Below are positions 51,697 through 61,087 of a DNA stretch of 61,462 nt, one piece after another (position 1 is the first letter of the stretch; every line of letters begins with the position of its first letter). Below the pieces are notes generated by a model, which had not been told where the DNA came from, searched no databases, and was given only the letters and a program-made list of their open reading frames with translations. Position numbers and translations under genes: made by a program. Location of the stretch: assembly GCA_934446095.1 (NCBI GenBank), contig CAKSDR010000003.1, positions 1 through 61,462 of the forward strand, given 5' to 3'. The stretch comes from an uncultured Eubacteriales bacterium (lineage in GTDB: Bacteria > Bacillota > Clostridia > Oscillospirales > CAG-382).

Positions 51697-54132
51697 ATGA
51701 AAAATTATTTACTGCTCTTTGTTATTTCACTTTTGCCTGTGGCGATGTCGGCTCTTGTCTACATTTCAGAGCGTACAGAAACTGTGAAAAAAATCCCATA
51801 TGCCGTTCGTCAGATAATAATAGGCATACTTTTCGGTATACTTGCGGTAATTGGAACCGAATTCGGTATCAAAATTGACGGGGCTGTAATAAACGCAAGG
51901 GACGCTTCTCCTGTTTGCGCAGGGCTTTTCTTCGGTGCGCCTGCCGGCATTATCGCAGGTATCATCGGCGGAGTGGAACGCTGGTTCGCCGTTCTTTGGG
52001 GCGCCGGGGAATATACACGCCTTGCCTGCAGCATATCAACAATGCTTGCGGGCGTTTTTGCAGCAGTTCTTCGCAAGCACGTGTTTGACAACAAGAAACC
52101 CAAATGGTATTACTGCCTTGCGACAGCTGTCATTACGGAAGTAATACACATGCTTATGATATTCCTCACGAATATGACCGACTCACGCAGAGCCTTTTCG
52201 TTTGTCCGCGCCTGTTCGCTTCCGATGGTTGCAGTCAACGGACTTGCAGTTATGCTCACCGGCGTTCTGCTCTCGGTTCTTGCGGGTAAGGATAAAAAAG
52301 GCTCGCGGCATGAACTGAAGAACATTTCACAGTCGTTTCAGCGCTGGCTTCTTATATGCGTGACGGCCGGATTTCTTATGACCACGGTCTTTACATGGGC
52401 ACTTCAGACGGAACTTGCCGAAAATGAGGCACACGACCTTTTAAAACTAAACCTTGAGGATGTGCGCGAAGATATTCTTGATGTTTCGAATGAAAACTTG
52501 CTTGAACTTGCAAAAAATATCTCTGTTCGCATAAATTCTGCGGAGAATGCTGATTCCGCGCTGCTCGCGTCCCTTGCAAAGGAATATGATGTAGCCGAGA
52601 TAAACATTATTAACTCGCGCGGCATCATTACATTGTCGACTCATGCGGATTTTTTGAATTATAACATGCGCAAAGGAAATCAGTCATCGGAATTTCTGGT
52701 TTTGCTTGGCGGAGAAACAAAGGAATATGTACAGAACTATCAGCCTACCTCGTTTGATTCATCTATCTTGCGCAAATACGCAGGAATTGTGCTTGACAAG
52801 GGAGGCTTTGTGCAGGTTGCGTACGATTTCGAAAGGTTTAAGCGTGACATTGACGATGCCGTCATCGGCGCCACAAGGAACCGTCATATAGGGGAAAGCG
52901 GAAGTATTATAATTGCGGGAGAAGACTGGAATATAGTCAGCGACAGACACGGAAACGAGAAGAAGAACCTCAGTGTTTCGGGTATTTTCATTGACCGCAA
53001 TACCATGCCGGAAGGTAAACCCTTTGATGCGACGGTTTACGGCGAAGATTCAATCTGCGCATACATTGTTTCGGAGGGCTATTATATCGTAGCTTCTATC
53101 CCAAGGACAGAAGCGATGTTTTCACGTGATCTTTCGGTATATGTGACGGTGTTTATGGAATTTGTCATTTTCGGAATGCTGTTCATCTTAGTGTATGTCC
53201 TTATAAAAAAACTTGTCGTTGATAATATGACGAAAATAAATAGGTCGCTTGCAAAAATTACAAGCGGTAACCTTGACACTGTGGTAGATGTCAGAACAAA
53301 CGAGGAGTTTGCCTCACTTTCGGATGACATCAACTCGACAGTGCTGACCCTGAAGCGATATATCGCTGAGGCGGCAGCGAGGATTGACCGGGAACTTGAA
53401 TTTGCAAAATCAATTCAGCATTCGGCAATACCTACGGTATTTCCTCCTTATCCGGGACGCGGTGAATTCGATATTTTTGCTACTATGAACACCGCAAAGG
53501 AGGTCGGCGGAGATTTCTACGATTTCTACTTTGTCGGAGAAAACAAACTCGGATTTCTTGTTGCCGATGTTTCGGGCAAGGGTATTCCCGCGGCAATGTT
53601 TATGATGACGTCAAAGACCATAATAAAGGGTTACGCCGAATCAGGTATTCCCGTAGACGAGGTATTTACAATAGCAAATGCCAAACTCTGCGAATCAAAC
53701 GATGCAGGAATGTTTGTTACTGCATGGATGGGTGTGCTTGACATTACTACCGGAAAAGTCGAGTTTGCCAATGCGGGCCATAACCCGCCGCTTATAAGAC
53801 ACGGGGACGGAACCTTTGAATACTTAAGATCAAGACCCGGTTTTGTCATTGCAGGTATGGAAGGAGTAAAATATCGTAAAAATGAGTTTTATCTTGCCCC
53901 GGGCGATGAGATATTCCTTTATACTGACGGCGTGACAGAGGCTACCGATACGAATAATGAACTTTACGGAGAAAAACGGCTGAATATGATTCTCAACAGC
54001 CTGCACGGGCTTTCCGGAGAAGATATCTGCCGTACTGTGAATGACGATATAGATGCGTTTGTCGGAACAGCGCCGCAGTTTGATGATATTACTATGCTGT
54101 ATCTGAAATATAACGGAGGAAACGAAGAATGA
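51697..54132 (+). CDS. Membrane sensor serine phosphatase: LytS-type 5TM, Cache, HAMP, PP2C/SpoIIE
   Basis: 811 residues. N-terminal multi-helix region (about 1-200) contains INARDASPVCAGLFFGAPAGIIAGIIGGVERWF, the LytS 5TM receptor signature. A helix near 215-235 leads to an outside sensor domain (about 240-475, Cache-like: RNRHIGESGSIIIAGEDWNIVSD), then a helix, a HAMP-like linker (INRSLAKITSGNLDTVVDVRTNEEFASLSDDIN) and the SpoIIE-type phosphatase (about 575-805) with FATMNTAKEVGGDFYDFYFV, VADVSGKGIPAAMFM, GHNPPLI and YTDGVTEATDTNNELYGEKR metal ligands. It should dephosphorylate the STAS protein encoded before it on an external cue. The stop overlaps the next start. Confidence 0.92.
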   Translation: MKNYLLLFVISLLPVAMSALVYISERTETVKKIPYAVRQIIIGILFGILAVIGTEFGIKIDGAVINARDASPVCAGLFFGAPAGIIAGIIGGVERWFAVLWGAGEYTRLACSISTMLAGVFAAVLRKHVFDNKKPKWYYCLATAVITEVIHMLMIFLTNMTDSRRAFSFVRACSLPMVAVNGLAVMLTGVLLSVLAGKDKKGSRHELKNISQSFQRWLLICVTAGFLMTTVFTWALQTELAENEAHDLLKLNLEDVREDILDVSNENLLELAKNISVRINSAENADSALLASLAKEYDVAEINIINSRGIITLSTHADFLNYNMRKGNQSSEFLVLLGGETKEYVQNYQPTSFDSSILRKYAGIVLDKGGFVQVAYDFERFKRDIDDAVIGATRNRHIGESGSIIIAGEDWNIVSDRHGNEKKNLSVSGIFIDRNTMPEGKPFDATVYGEDSICAYIVSEGYYIVASIPRTEAMFSRDLSVYVTVFMEFVIFGMLFILVYVLIKKLVVDNMTKINRSLAKITSGNLDTVVDVRTNEEFASLSDDINSTVLTLKRYIAEAAARIDRELEFAKSIQHSAIPTVFPPYPGRGEFDIFATMNTAKEVGGDFYDFYFVGENKLGFLVADVSGKGIPAAMFMMTSKTIIKGYAESGIPVDEVFTIANAKLCESNDAGMFVTAWMGVLDITTGKVEFANAGHNPPLIRHGDGTFEYLRSRPGFVIAGMEGVKYRKNEFYLAPGDEIFLYTDGVTEATDTNNELYGEKRLNMILNSLHGLSGEDICRTVNDDIDAFVGTAPQFDDITMLYLKYNGGNEE

Positions 54133-54536
54133 ATGAGATGACCATCCCCGCAACTGTCGAAAATATCGAGAAGGTAACCGACTTTGTGAACAAAAAACTT
54201 GAGGAAATCGATTGCCCGATGAAAGCACAGATGCAGATCGATATAGCAATAGATGAACTTTTCGGTAACATTGCGCATTATGCATACAATCCTGAAACAG
54301 GCCCCGCTACGGTGAGAGTCGAGGTTACAAAAGCACCGATTTCCGTTATTATAACTTTTATCGACCGCGGAATTCCTTACGACCCGCTGAAAAAAGATGA
54401 CCCGGATGTTACTCTGTCGGCGGAAGAGCGGGGGATCGGTGGACTCGGAATATTTATGGTTAAAAAGACCATGGATGAAATCACTTATGAGTACAAGGAC
54501 GGGCAGAATATTCTCCGTATCCGTAAGGATATATGA
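54129..54536 (+). CDS. Anti-sigma serine kinase, RsbW/SpoIIAB-like
   Basis: 135-residue GHKL ATPase. N-box QIDIAIDELFGNIAHYAYN (about 37-55), G1-box FIDRGIPYDPL and G2-box EERGIGGLGIFMVKKTMDEI are all present. It should bind a sigma factor or another target and phosphorylate the STAS protein. No intact sigma factor of the SigB type is adjacent; the only sigma gene in this locus is the frameshifted ECF at 59774. Overlaps the phosphatase gene by four bases. Confidence 0.9.
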   Translation: MNEMTIPATVENIEKVTDFVNKKLEEIDCPMKAQMQIDIAIDELFGNIAHYAYNPETGPATVRVEVTKAPISVIITFIDRGIPYDPLKKDDPDVTLSAEERGIGGLGIFMVKKTMDEITYEYKDGQNILRIRKDI

Positions 54537-54567
54537 TTATGACCGAAAAGATTAACGAGGTAAGATT

Positions 54568-55044
54568 ATGAATAAACAGTTATTCCGTCAGAAGAGCATG
54601 GACAGAATATCTTCTCCCGAGCAATTGGGCGACTATATCCGTGTTTCAAATCCGAGCGTGTGGATGATCCTTGCCGCGATCATCGTGCTTCTCATAGGAG
54701 TCTGCGTCTGGGGGATCTTCGGACGACTTGATACGACATTGCAGACGGGAGGAGTATGCAAGGACGGACAGTTTGTCCTTTATGTCGGCGAAAAGGATTT
54801 TGCAAAACTCAGCGAAAATGCTTTTGTTTCGGTCGACGGGGAAGAATTCGCTTTGTCGGAGATCTCCGAATATCCCGTGAAACTTGACGAAAATTACGAT
54901 CCGTATCTTGTTCATCTTACGGGACTTTCAGAAGGCGATTGGGTCTATGTTGTAAAGGCCGATACTGCGGATATTAAAGATGGAATTTATTCGGCAGAGG
55001 TCATTACCGAAAGCGTAAGGCCTATTGACTTTGTGCGAAACTGA
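54568..55044 (+). CDS. NHLM-type export system secretion protein (short HlyD-like)
   Basis: 158 residues. FRQKSMDRISSPEQLGDYIRVSNPSVWMILAAIIVLLIGVCVWGIFGRL at the N-terminus is characteristic of the NHLM (nitrile-hydratase-leader microcin) secretion protein: a short cytoplasmic part, one membrane helix (about 32-52) and a periplasmic-type outside part. Known members are about 270-290 residues with a coiled-coil; here that part is missing and only a barrel-sandwich-like remainder is left (VGEKDFAKLSENAFVSVDGEEF). It is 31 bp after the kinase gene and 3 bp before the peptidase-ABC gene. Confidence 0.85.
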   Translation: MNKQLFRQKSMDRISSPEQLGDYIRVSNPSVWMILAAIIVLLIGVCVWGIFGRLDTTLQTGGVCKDGQFVLYVGEKDFAKLSENAFVSVDGEEFALSEISEYPVKLDENYDPYLVHLTGLSEGDWVYVVKADTADIKDGIYSAEVITESVRPIDFVRN

Positions 55045-55047
55045 GGC

Positions 55048-57237
55048 ATGAAAATGAAGACGACCAAAAAGATAAAAAAACCCGTTACAAAGGGAGCTGC
55101 AAAGGTTCCCGTCGTTATGCAGATGGAGGCACTTGAATGCGGTGCCGCAAGTCTTGCAATGGTTCTTGCCTACTACGAAAAATGGATTCCGCTTGAGCAG
55201 GTGCGCGTTGACTGCGGAGTTTCACGCGACGGCTCGAACGCAAGAAATATTCTACGCGCTGCCCGCAGTTACGGACTTGTTGCGAAAGGCTACCGCTATG
55301 AACCCGAAACTCTCAGAAAAGAGGGAAAGTTTCCGTGTATAATTCACTGGAATTTCAATCATTTTGTGGTTCTTGACGGATTCCGCGGCAACAAAGCCGT
55401 ACTGAACGACCCTGCGAAAGGTACATATACCGTTTCAATAAGCACGTTTGACGAGTCTTTCACAGGTATTTGCCTGCTCTTTGAGCCGGGAAAGGACTTT
55501 TTGCCCGGGGGAAAGCCGCAGTCAATGATTTCCTATGCAAAGAAAAGACTTGTCGGTGCGGGTGTCGCAATAGCCTTTGTTATCCTGACCACAATTATAT
55601 CTTCGCTTGTCGGCATTATTATGCCGGCATTTTCGCGGATATTTCTCGACAGACTGCTGACACATGAAAATCCCGAATGGCTTGTGCCTTTTACATTTGT
55701 GTTTGCGGGCATTGGAGTTGTGCAGCTCATTGTCGCGTGGATACAGGCGGTCTATTCGACGATGATAAACGGAAAACTTGCAATGATGGGTAACACCACA
55801 TTTATGTGGAAGATTCTTCGTATGCCCATGGAATTTTTTTCCCAGCGTATGGCAGGGGATATTCAGGGCAGACAGTTATCGAATTCAATGATAGCCGGAC
55901 AACTTGTGAACACTTTCGCACCGCTTGCTCTCGATGCGATGATGATGGTGTTCTATCTTGTCGTTATGCTGAGATATAGTGTCATGCTCACACTTATCGG
56001 ACTTTTTTCTGTGTTTGCAAATATTGTTATCTCGAGAATAATTTTAAAAAAACGTATAAATATTACGCGCGTGCAGATGCGTGATGCCGGCAAGCTTGCC
56101 GGAACGACTGTTGCCGGTATAGAAATGATAGAAACTATAAAGTCGAGCGGCGCCGAGAACGGATTTTTTGAAAAGTGGGCCGGCTATCAGGCAAGCGTCA
56201 ATACAAATCAAGTGCGTTTTCAGCGGATGAATCAGATCATCGGACTTTTGCCGAGTCTTATAAACTCGCTCTGCGGTACGGCAGTTCTTATAACCGGCGT
56301 TTTTCTTGCCATGAGAGGAGAATTCACAGTCGGTATGATAATGGCGTTTCAGGGATTTCTTTCATCTTTCGTTTCGCCTGCAATGACACTTATCTCAGCA
56401 TGCCAGTCCTTTCAGGAAATGCGTACAGATATGGAGCGTATCGAGGATGTTATGAAATATCCTTTAGATCCGGTATTTGATAACTGTGTTGAAGCGGAAG
56501 ACGGAGAATACGATAAACTCTCCGGGAATATTGAACTGAAAAATGTAACATTCGGCTATTCGCGCCTTGACGAACCTTTAATAAAGGATTTCAGCATGAC
56601 GCTGAAACCCGGAAGCCGTGTGGCTTTTGTGGGACCGTCGGGTTGCGGAAAGTCCACAATTTCAAAACTTATATCCGGTCTTTACCAACCGTGGAGCGGC
56701 GAGATACTCTTTGACGGAAAGCCTATATCGTCAATTGACCGCAGCGTGTTTACGGGTTCTCTTGCCGTGGTGGATCAGGATATTATAATTTTTGAAGATA
56801 CTATCGCAAATAATATAAAAATGTGGGACAATTCCATAGAAGACTTTGAGATGATAATGGCTGCCCGTGACGCGCAGCTTCACGAGGACATTATGCAGCG
56901 TGAGGGCGGCTATCAGTACAAACTGACTGAGGGAGGAAAGGACTTTTCCGGAGGTCAGAGACAGCGTATGGAAATTGCCCGCGTGCTTGCGCAGGATCCT
57001 ACAATTATCATTCTTGATGAGGCGACAAGTGCGCTTGACGCAAAGACAGAGTACGATGTGGTAAAGTCCATTAAAAATCGCGGAATCACATGTATTGTTG
57101 TGGCACACCGCCTGTCAACGATACGCGATTGCGACGAGATAATCGTCCTTGATCGCGGAAATGTCGTGGAACGCGGAACCCACGAAGAGCTGATGAAAAA
57201 CGGCGGAACCTATACACAGCTCGTATCAAACGAATAG
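55048..57237 (+). CDS. NHLM-type ABC transporter with N-terminal C39 peptidase
   Basis: 729 residues. The peptidase domain has VVMQMEALECGAASLAMVLAYY with catalytic Cys at about residue 31 and Gln at 25, then IIHWNFNHFVVLDG with His and LNDPAKG with Asp. Six membrane helices occupy about 160-450. The ATPase has Walker A FVGPSGCGKSTISKLISG, signature FSGGQRQRMEIARVL, Walker B IIILDEATSALD and H-loop VVAHRLS. It should cleave the leader after a double Gly and export the core. The two Nif11-type precursors downstream have such a Gly-Gly site. Confidence 0.95.
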   Translation: MKMKTTKKIKKPVTKGAAKVPVVMQMEALECGAASLAMVLAYYEKWIPLEQVRVDCGVSRDGSNARNILRAARSYGLVAKGYRYEPETLRKEGKFPCIIHWNFNHFVVLDGFRGNKAVLNDPAKGTYTVSISTFDESFTGICLLFEPGKDFLPGGKPQSMISYAKKRLVGAGVAIAFVILTTIISSLVGIIMPAFSRIFLDRLLTHENPEWLVPFTFVFAGIGVVQLIVAWIQAVYSTMINGKLAMMGNTTFMWKILRMPMEFFSQRMAGDIQGRQLSNSMIAGQLVNTFAPLALDAMMMVFYLVVMLRYSVMLTLIGLFSVFANIVISRIILKKRINITRVQMRDAGKLAGTTVAGIEMIETIKSSGAENGFFEKWAGYQASVNTNQVRFQRMNQIIGLLPSLINSLCGTAVLITGVFLAMRGEFTVGMIMAFQGFLSSFVSPAMTLISACQSFQEMRTDMERIEDVMKYPLDPVFDNCVEAEDGEYDKLSGNIELKNVTFGYSRLDEPLIKDFSMTLKPGSRVAFVGPSGCGKSTISKLISGLYQPWSGEILFDGKPISSIDRSVFTGSLAVVDQDIIIFEDTIANNIKMWDNSIEDFEMIMAARDAQLHEDIMQREGGYQYKLTEGGKDFSGGQRQRMEIARVLAQDPTIIILDEATSALDAKTEYDVVKSIKNRGITCIVVAHRLSTIRDCDEIIVLDRGNVVERGTHEELMKNGGTYTQLVSNE

Positions 57238-57251
57238 GAGGTCAAGGACGT

Positions 57252-59456
57252 ATGGGTTGGTTTGACGAGCAGATAAGAGACCGCAAGAAAAACGACGATG
57301 AGGCTTTTGCGGAAACATTTGCAAATATGGCATCAGCCATAACCGGCAAAAAGTGTGATGCCGCTTTGAACAATGATCGCACAGTAACAAAGGACGCAAT
57401 CGACGAAATACTTAAATATTATCATATAAAAAGCCGTGAGGTTCCGGACAACATATCAGATATGAACGAACAGCTTGAATATCTTATGCGTCCTTACGGC
57501 ATCATGCGGCGCACGGTAAAACTTGAGGGCAAGTGGTATCGCGATGCTGTCGGCGCAATGCTTGGTGTGTTCAGAGAGAACGGAAGAGTTGTGGCGCTAT
57601 TGCCATTCGGACTGTCGGGCTACAGTTATTATGACTATGAAACCGGCAAGAGAAAGAAGATAAATCACCGTAATATTCATCTTTTTGAAGATGAAGCGAT
57701 CGCTTTTTATAAGCCTTTCCCGATGGAAAAAATAAGTATTCCTTCGCTTGTCAAATATATTGTACAGACTTTTTCGGTATCTGATATTGTTATGATAGCC
57801 ATAGCGACGCTTGTTCTGTCGCTTATGGGCATGGTAACTCCGATGCTGAACAAACTCCTGTTTGGCAGCGTACTTCTGTCTGGAAATATGCGGTTGCTTG
57901 TTTCAATTGCTGTTTTCTTTGTGTGCGTTTCGGTAAGTACTATGCTTATTACTGCCGTGAAAAATATGATTACGGCGAGAATAGAAACCAAACTTAATAT
58001 CTCGGTTGAGGCAGCTACGATGATGCGCGTGATGTCGCTTCCGGCCGACTTTTTCAAACAGTACAGTTCGGGCGAACTTTCAAACCGCGCGTCTCAGGTA
58101 GGAGAACTTTGCAGAATGCTTGTGTCGACAGTTTTGTCCACGGGACTTACATCGCTGTTTTCACTCATATATATATCTCAGATATTTGCTTATGCTCCGG
58201 CTCTTGTTGTGCCGGCGCTGATAGTAATTATTTTGACTGCCATAGTTTCGGTCATGCCGCCACTTGTCCAGATGAAACTCAACACGGAGCAGATGGAACT
58301 TTACGGCAAGGAAAGCGGTATGACTTACTCGCTTATTACCGGAATTCAGAAAATAAGGCTTGCGGGCGCGGAGAAGCGCGCTTTCGCAAGATGGGGAAAT
58401 CTTTATGCCAAATGCGCATATTTGGAGTACGCTCCGTCAAGACTTACCGAACTAAGTTCAGTTATGAGCCTTGCAATCGAAATTGCGGGAACTATCGCAA
58501 TATACAATCTTTCGGTAAAATCGGGCGTTTCTGTCGCAGATTACTACGCTTTCAATACTGCGTACGGTATGGTTTCGGGCGCTTTTGCATCGCTTTCCGG
58601 AATTGCAATTACCGTGGCTCAGATAAAGCCGGTTATGACAATGGTTAAGCCATTTTTTGACACAGTTCCGGAAATATCCGACGGTAAGCAGATATTGACA
58701 AGACTGTCGGGCGGTATCGAACTTAACAATGTCTCTTTCGGATATTCCGAAAATATGCCGCTTGTCATAGATAATCTGTCGCTTAAGATCCGTCCCGGTC
58801 AGTATGTTGCGATCGTAGGAAAGACCGGATGCGGAAAATCTACGCTTATGAGACTCCTTCTCGGATTTGAGCATCCGAAGAAAGGCGCAATATACTATGA
58901 CGGCAGGGATCTTGCGAAGATCGACCTGCGCTCGTTGAGAAGGCGCGTCGGAGTTGTTATGCAGAACGGGAAACTATTTCAGGGCGATATTTATTCGAAT
59001 ATAGTGATCTCCGCACCGTGGCTTTCCAGGCAGGATGCGTGGGAGGCGGCGGAACTTGCCGGCATTGCCGATGATATAAGAAGCATGCCTATGGGAATGG
59101 ACACTGTAATTTCCGAGGGTGCGGGAGGCATATCGGGAGGCCAACGCCAAAGACTTATGATTGCACGGGCAATCGCACCAAAGCCGAAGATTCTAATGTT
59201 TGACGAGGCAACGAGCGCCCTTGACAACATTACGCAGAAAAAAATCTCAGAATCCCTTGATAGTCTTAAATGCACAAGAATCGTGATTGCTCACCGTCTG
59301 TCAACAATAAAGCAGTGCGACAGAATTATAGTTCTCGATGGAGGAAAAATAATTGAGGACGGCAAATATGAGGACCTTATCGAAAGGAATGGTTTTTTTG
59401 CCGAACTTGTCGCTCGTCAGAGACTTGACAGCATATCCGAAATGGCCCTTAATTGA
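57252..59456 (+). CDS. NHLM-type second ABC transporter (ATP-binding/permease)
   Basis: 734 residues. A 170-residue N-terminal domain without protease motifs (containing PYGIMRRTVKLEGKWYRDAVGAMLG and GRVVALLPFGLSGYSYYD) precedes six membrane helices (about 170-440) and an ABC ATPase with IVGKTGCGKSTLMRLLLG, ISGGQRQRLMIARAI, ILMFDEATSALDN and VIAHRLST. This fits the second transporter subunit of NHLM systems, which pairs with the peptidase-containing one. 14 bp after it, with AGGAGG upstream. Confidence 0.93.
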   Translation: MGWFDEQIRDRKKNDDEAFAETFANMASAITGKKCDAALNNDRTVTKDAIDEILKYYHIKSREVPDNISDMNEQLEYLMRPYGIMRRTVKLEGKWYRDAVGAMLGVFRENGRVVALLPFGLSGYSYYDYETGKRKKINHRNIHLFEDEAIAFYKPFPMEKISIPSLVKYIVQTFSVSDIVMIAIATLVLSLMGMVTPMLNKLLFGSVLLSGNMRLLVSIAVFFVCVSVSTMLITAVKNMITARIETKLNISVEAATMMRVMSLPADFFKQYSSGELSNRASQVGELCRMLVSTVLSTGLTSLFSLIYISQIFAYAPALVVPALIVIILTAIVSVMPPLVQMKLNTEQMELYGKESGMTYSLITGIQKIRLAGAEKRAFARWGNLYAKCAYLEYAPSRLTELSSVMSLAIEIAGTIAIYNLSVKSGVSVADYYAFNTAYGMVSGAFASLSGIAITVAQIKPVMTMVKPFFDTVPEISDGKQILTRLSGGIELNNVSFGYSENMPLVIDNLSLKIRPGQYVAIVGKTGCGKSTLMRLLLGFEHPKKGAIYYDGRDLAKIDLRSLRRRVGVVMQNGKLFQGDIYSNIVISAPWLSRQDAWEAAELAGIADDIRSMPMGMDTVISEGAGGISGGQRQRLMIARAIAPKPKILMFDEATSALDNITQKKISESLDSLKCTRIVIAHRLSTIKQCDRIIVLDGGKIIEDGKYEDLIERNGFFAELVARQRLDSISEMALN

Positions 59457-59540
59457 GTGTCAATTTTGTTGTAAAAAATTACATTTTTTGTAGACCTTTT
59501 AGATTTTCAGCCGTATAAATAAACAGAGAGGAGAAAGAGC

Positions 59541-59777
59541 GTGGATAAAAAGAAATCTGAACAAGAAACTGCCGATGCCCTTATGAACGAGGAAAAACTT
59601 TCCGCCCTCTTTGATTATCAGAAGTTTGAGAATGAACCGTCACTCATGACGTTAATCGATGAAACTGAGCGTCTGTACGGCACCGAAATTTCAGACGACG
59701 AACTGTCCGGCGTCAGCGCGGCAGGAGAAACAATACAATTAAAAAAGTCAAAGAATTCCGAGGACAGCTGCTTATGA
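59541..59777 (+). CDS. Short leader-like protein of the RiPP locus
   Basis: 78 residues from a GTG with AGAGGAG before it. The segment EISDDELSGVSAAGE (about 54-68) resembles the end of Nif11-type leaders (compare ELSDDELDNVAGG in the precursors below), but the processing site is Ala-Ala-Gly and the tail after it is only about 11-12 residues with one Cys (EDSCL). It overlaps the sigma gene start by four bases, so the two are translationally coupled. It may be a precursor with a minimal core, a regulator of the sigma factor, or a decoy leader. Not resolved. Confidence 0.65.
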   Translation: MDKKKSEQETADALMNEEKLSALFDYQKFENEPSLMTLIDETERLYGTEISDDELSGVSAAGETIQLKKSKNSEDSCL

Positions 59778-60257
59778 ATACGATGATTGAAAAGAAAGAA
59801 CTATACCGGGAATACCGCGACAAAGTTAACGGATATGTTTTCTCAAAACTTAAGAATACAAATGATGCGGAGGACCTTGTAAGTGAAGTTTTTCTGAAAG
59901 TGTATAAAAATTATAATACTTTTGATGCACGGCGCATCAGTTTCAACATGGATATATACGATAACGAAAAACACGGTCACGGATTATCTGCGTAAAAACC
60001 GTACATATTCAGAGTTGCCCGGCGACCTTGCGGACGAAGAATGTCCGTGTGACGGGATCCTGCGTGCGGAATCGTTAATGGAACTTGCAAAAGCACTTTC
60101 AAAACTTGATGAACGCTCGCGCACACTGATTATTTTCAGGTATTACAGACAGATGTCGTTAAAAGATATAGCAGAAAGACTCGGCATATCCTACGCATAT
60201 GTAAAAATTTTGCACAAAAATGCCTTGCAGGCACTTCGTATGAATCTTGAAATATAA
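59774..60257 (+). pseudogene. ECF sigma factor gene with +1 frameshift
   Basis: First frame (59774 to TAA at 59993) gives region 2.1-2.2: YREYRDKVNGYVFSKLKNTNDAEDLVSEVFLKVYKNYNTF. Near 59930 the homology moves to the frame +1 away: STWIYTITKNTVTDYLRKNR then KLDERSRTLIIFRYYRQMSLKDIAERLGISYAYVKILHKNALQAL, region 4, ending at 60257. Joined, they give a normal ~160-residue ECF protein. Either the gene has lost function, a programmed +1 shift is used, or the sequence has an error. The second half also has an in-frame ATG at 59922 that could give region 4 alone. It overlaps the leader-like gene upstream. Confidence 0.75.
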
Positions 60258-60290
60258 GAAAACAACAATATATTTTTTGGAGGAATAATC

Positions 60291-60692
60291 ATGGAAATTA
60301 ACAATGATCTTATTGCAAAAGCAAAAAAGACAAAAACTGTTGAGGAACTTATGGCTCTTGCAAAGGAAAACGGGATCGAAATTACCGCGGAAAAGGCAAA
60401 GATGTACTTTGAACAACTTCATCCGAAGACGGGTGAACTTTCCGACGACGAACTTGACAATGTAGCCGGCGGCGCATGCTATTCACCGACCGGAAACCTT
60501 TTGACCACAATCGGTCACAAATGCAAGTATTATGAAGAAGGACGTAAAACCGGTGCAAAAGGCACTTGCTGCAGATGTAAATATTGGGGTTCTGATCCTT
60601 ATAATAAGGGTTCTCTTTGGACTATGATTTTAGATGGACTTACCGAATTGATGGCGCCTCGCCAGTGCTACCATCCGTCAAATAGAAAATAA
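60291..60692 (+). CDS. RiPP precursor, Nif11-type leader with six-Cys core (copy 1)
   Basis: 133 residues. Leader about 1-61: INNDLIAKAKKTKTVEELMALAKENGIEITAEKAKMYFEQL resembles Nif11-like leaders; it ends ELSDDELDNVAGG with the double Gly at 60-61, the site cut by C39 peptidases. Core about 62-133 has Cys at 63, 78, 93, 94, 96 and 126, with KGTCCRCKYW in the middle. Ribosome site GGAGG lies 9 bases before ATG. Copy 2 follows with the same cysteine arrangement. Confidence 0.9.
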   Translation: MEINNDLIAKAKKTKTVEELMALAKENGIEITAEKAKMYFEQLHPKTGELSDDELDNVAGGACYSPTGNLLTTIGHKCKYYEEGRKTGAKGTCCRCKYWGSDPYNKGSLWTMILDGLTELMAPRQCYHPSNRK

Positions 60693-60709
60693 TAATTTGG
60701 AGATTGAAA

Positions 60710-61087
60710 ATGGAAAAAGAACTTATTTTAAAAGCAAAAAAAACAAAAACTGTCGAGGAACTTATGTCTCTTGCAAAGGAAAACGGCACAGAACTTACCG
60801 AGGAAGAAGCAAAAAAGTACTTTGAACAGCTTCATCCGAAGACGGGTGAACTTTCCGATGATGAACTTGACAATGTAGCCGGCGGCACGTGCTATGCTTA
60901 TGACGGATACCGTTTAACCACAATCGGACACAGATGCAAGTATTACGAAGACGACCCCAAAACTTCTTTCGGCGTAAAGGGTACTTGCTGCAGATGTAAA
61001 TATTGGGACCACGCCGAAGCAAGCGGTTATGAGTCTATAGGAGCGCCTCTAAAATGCTTCAATCCCCAAAATAGCAAAAGAGCCTGA
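60710..61087 (+). CDS. RiPP precursor, Nif11-type leader with six-Cys core (copy 2)
   Basis: 125 residues from ATG 60710 (TTTGGAG seven bases before; a TTG two codons up is the alternative). Leader 1-59 is nearly the same as in copy 1 and ends DNVAGG; core 60-125 keeps all six Cys (61, 76, 93, 94, 96, 116) and the phrase KGTCCRCKYW, while loops between them differ in length and sequence. The strong conservation of the leader and of Cys positions, with drift elsewhere, suggests two related products handled by the same enzymes. 17 bp after copy 1. Confidence 0.9.
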   Translation: MEKELILKAKKTKTVEELMSLAKENGTELTEEEAKKYFEQLHPKTGELSDDELDNVAGGTCYAYDGYRLTTIGHRCKYYEDDPKTSFGVKGTCCRCKYWDHAEASGYESIGAPLKCFNPQNSKRA

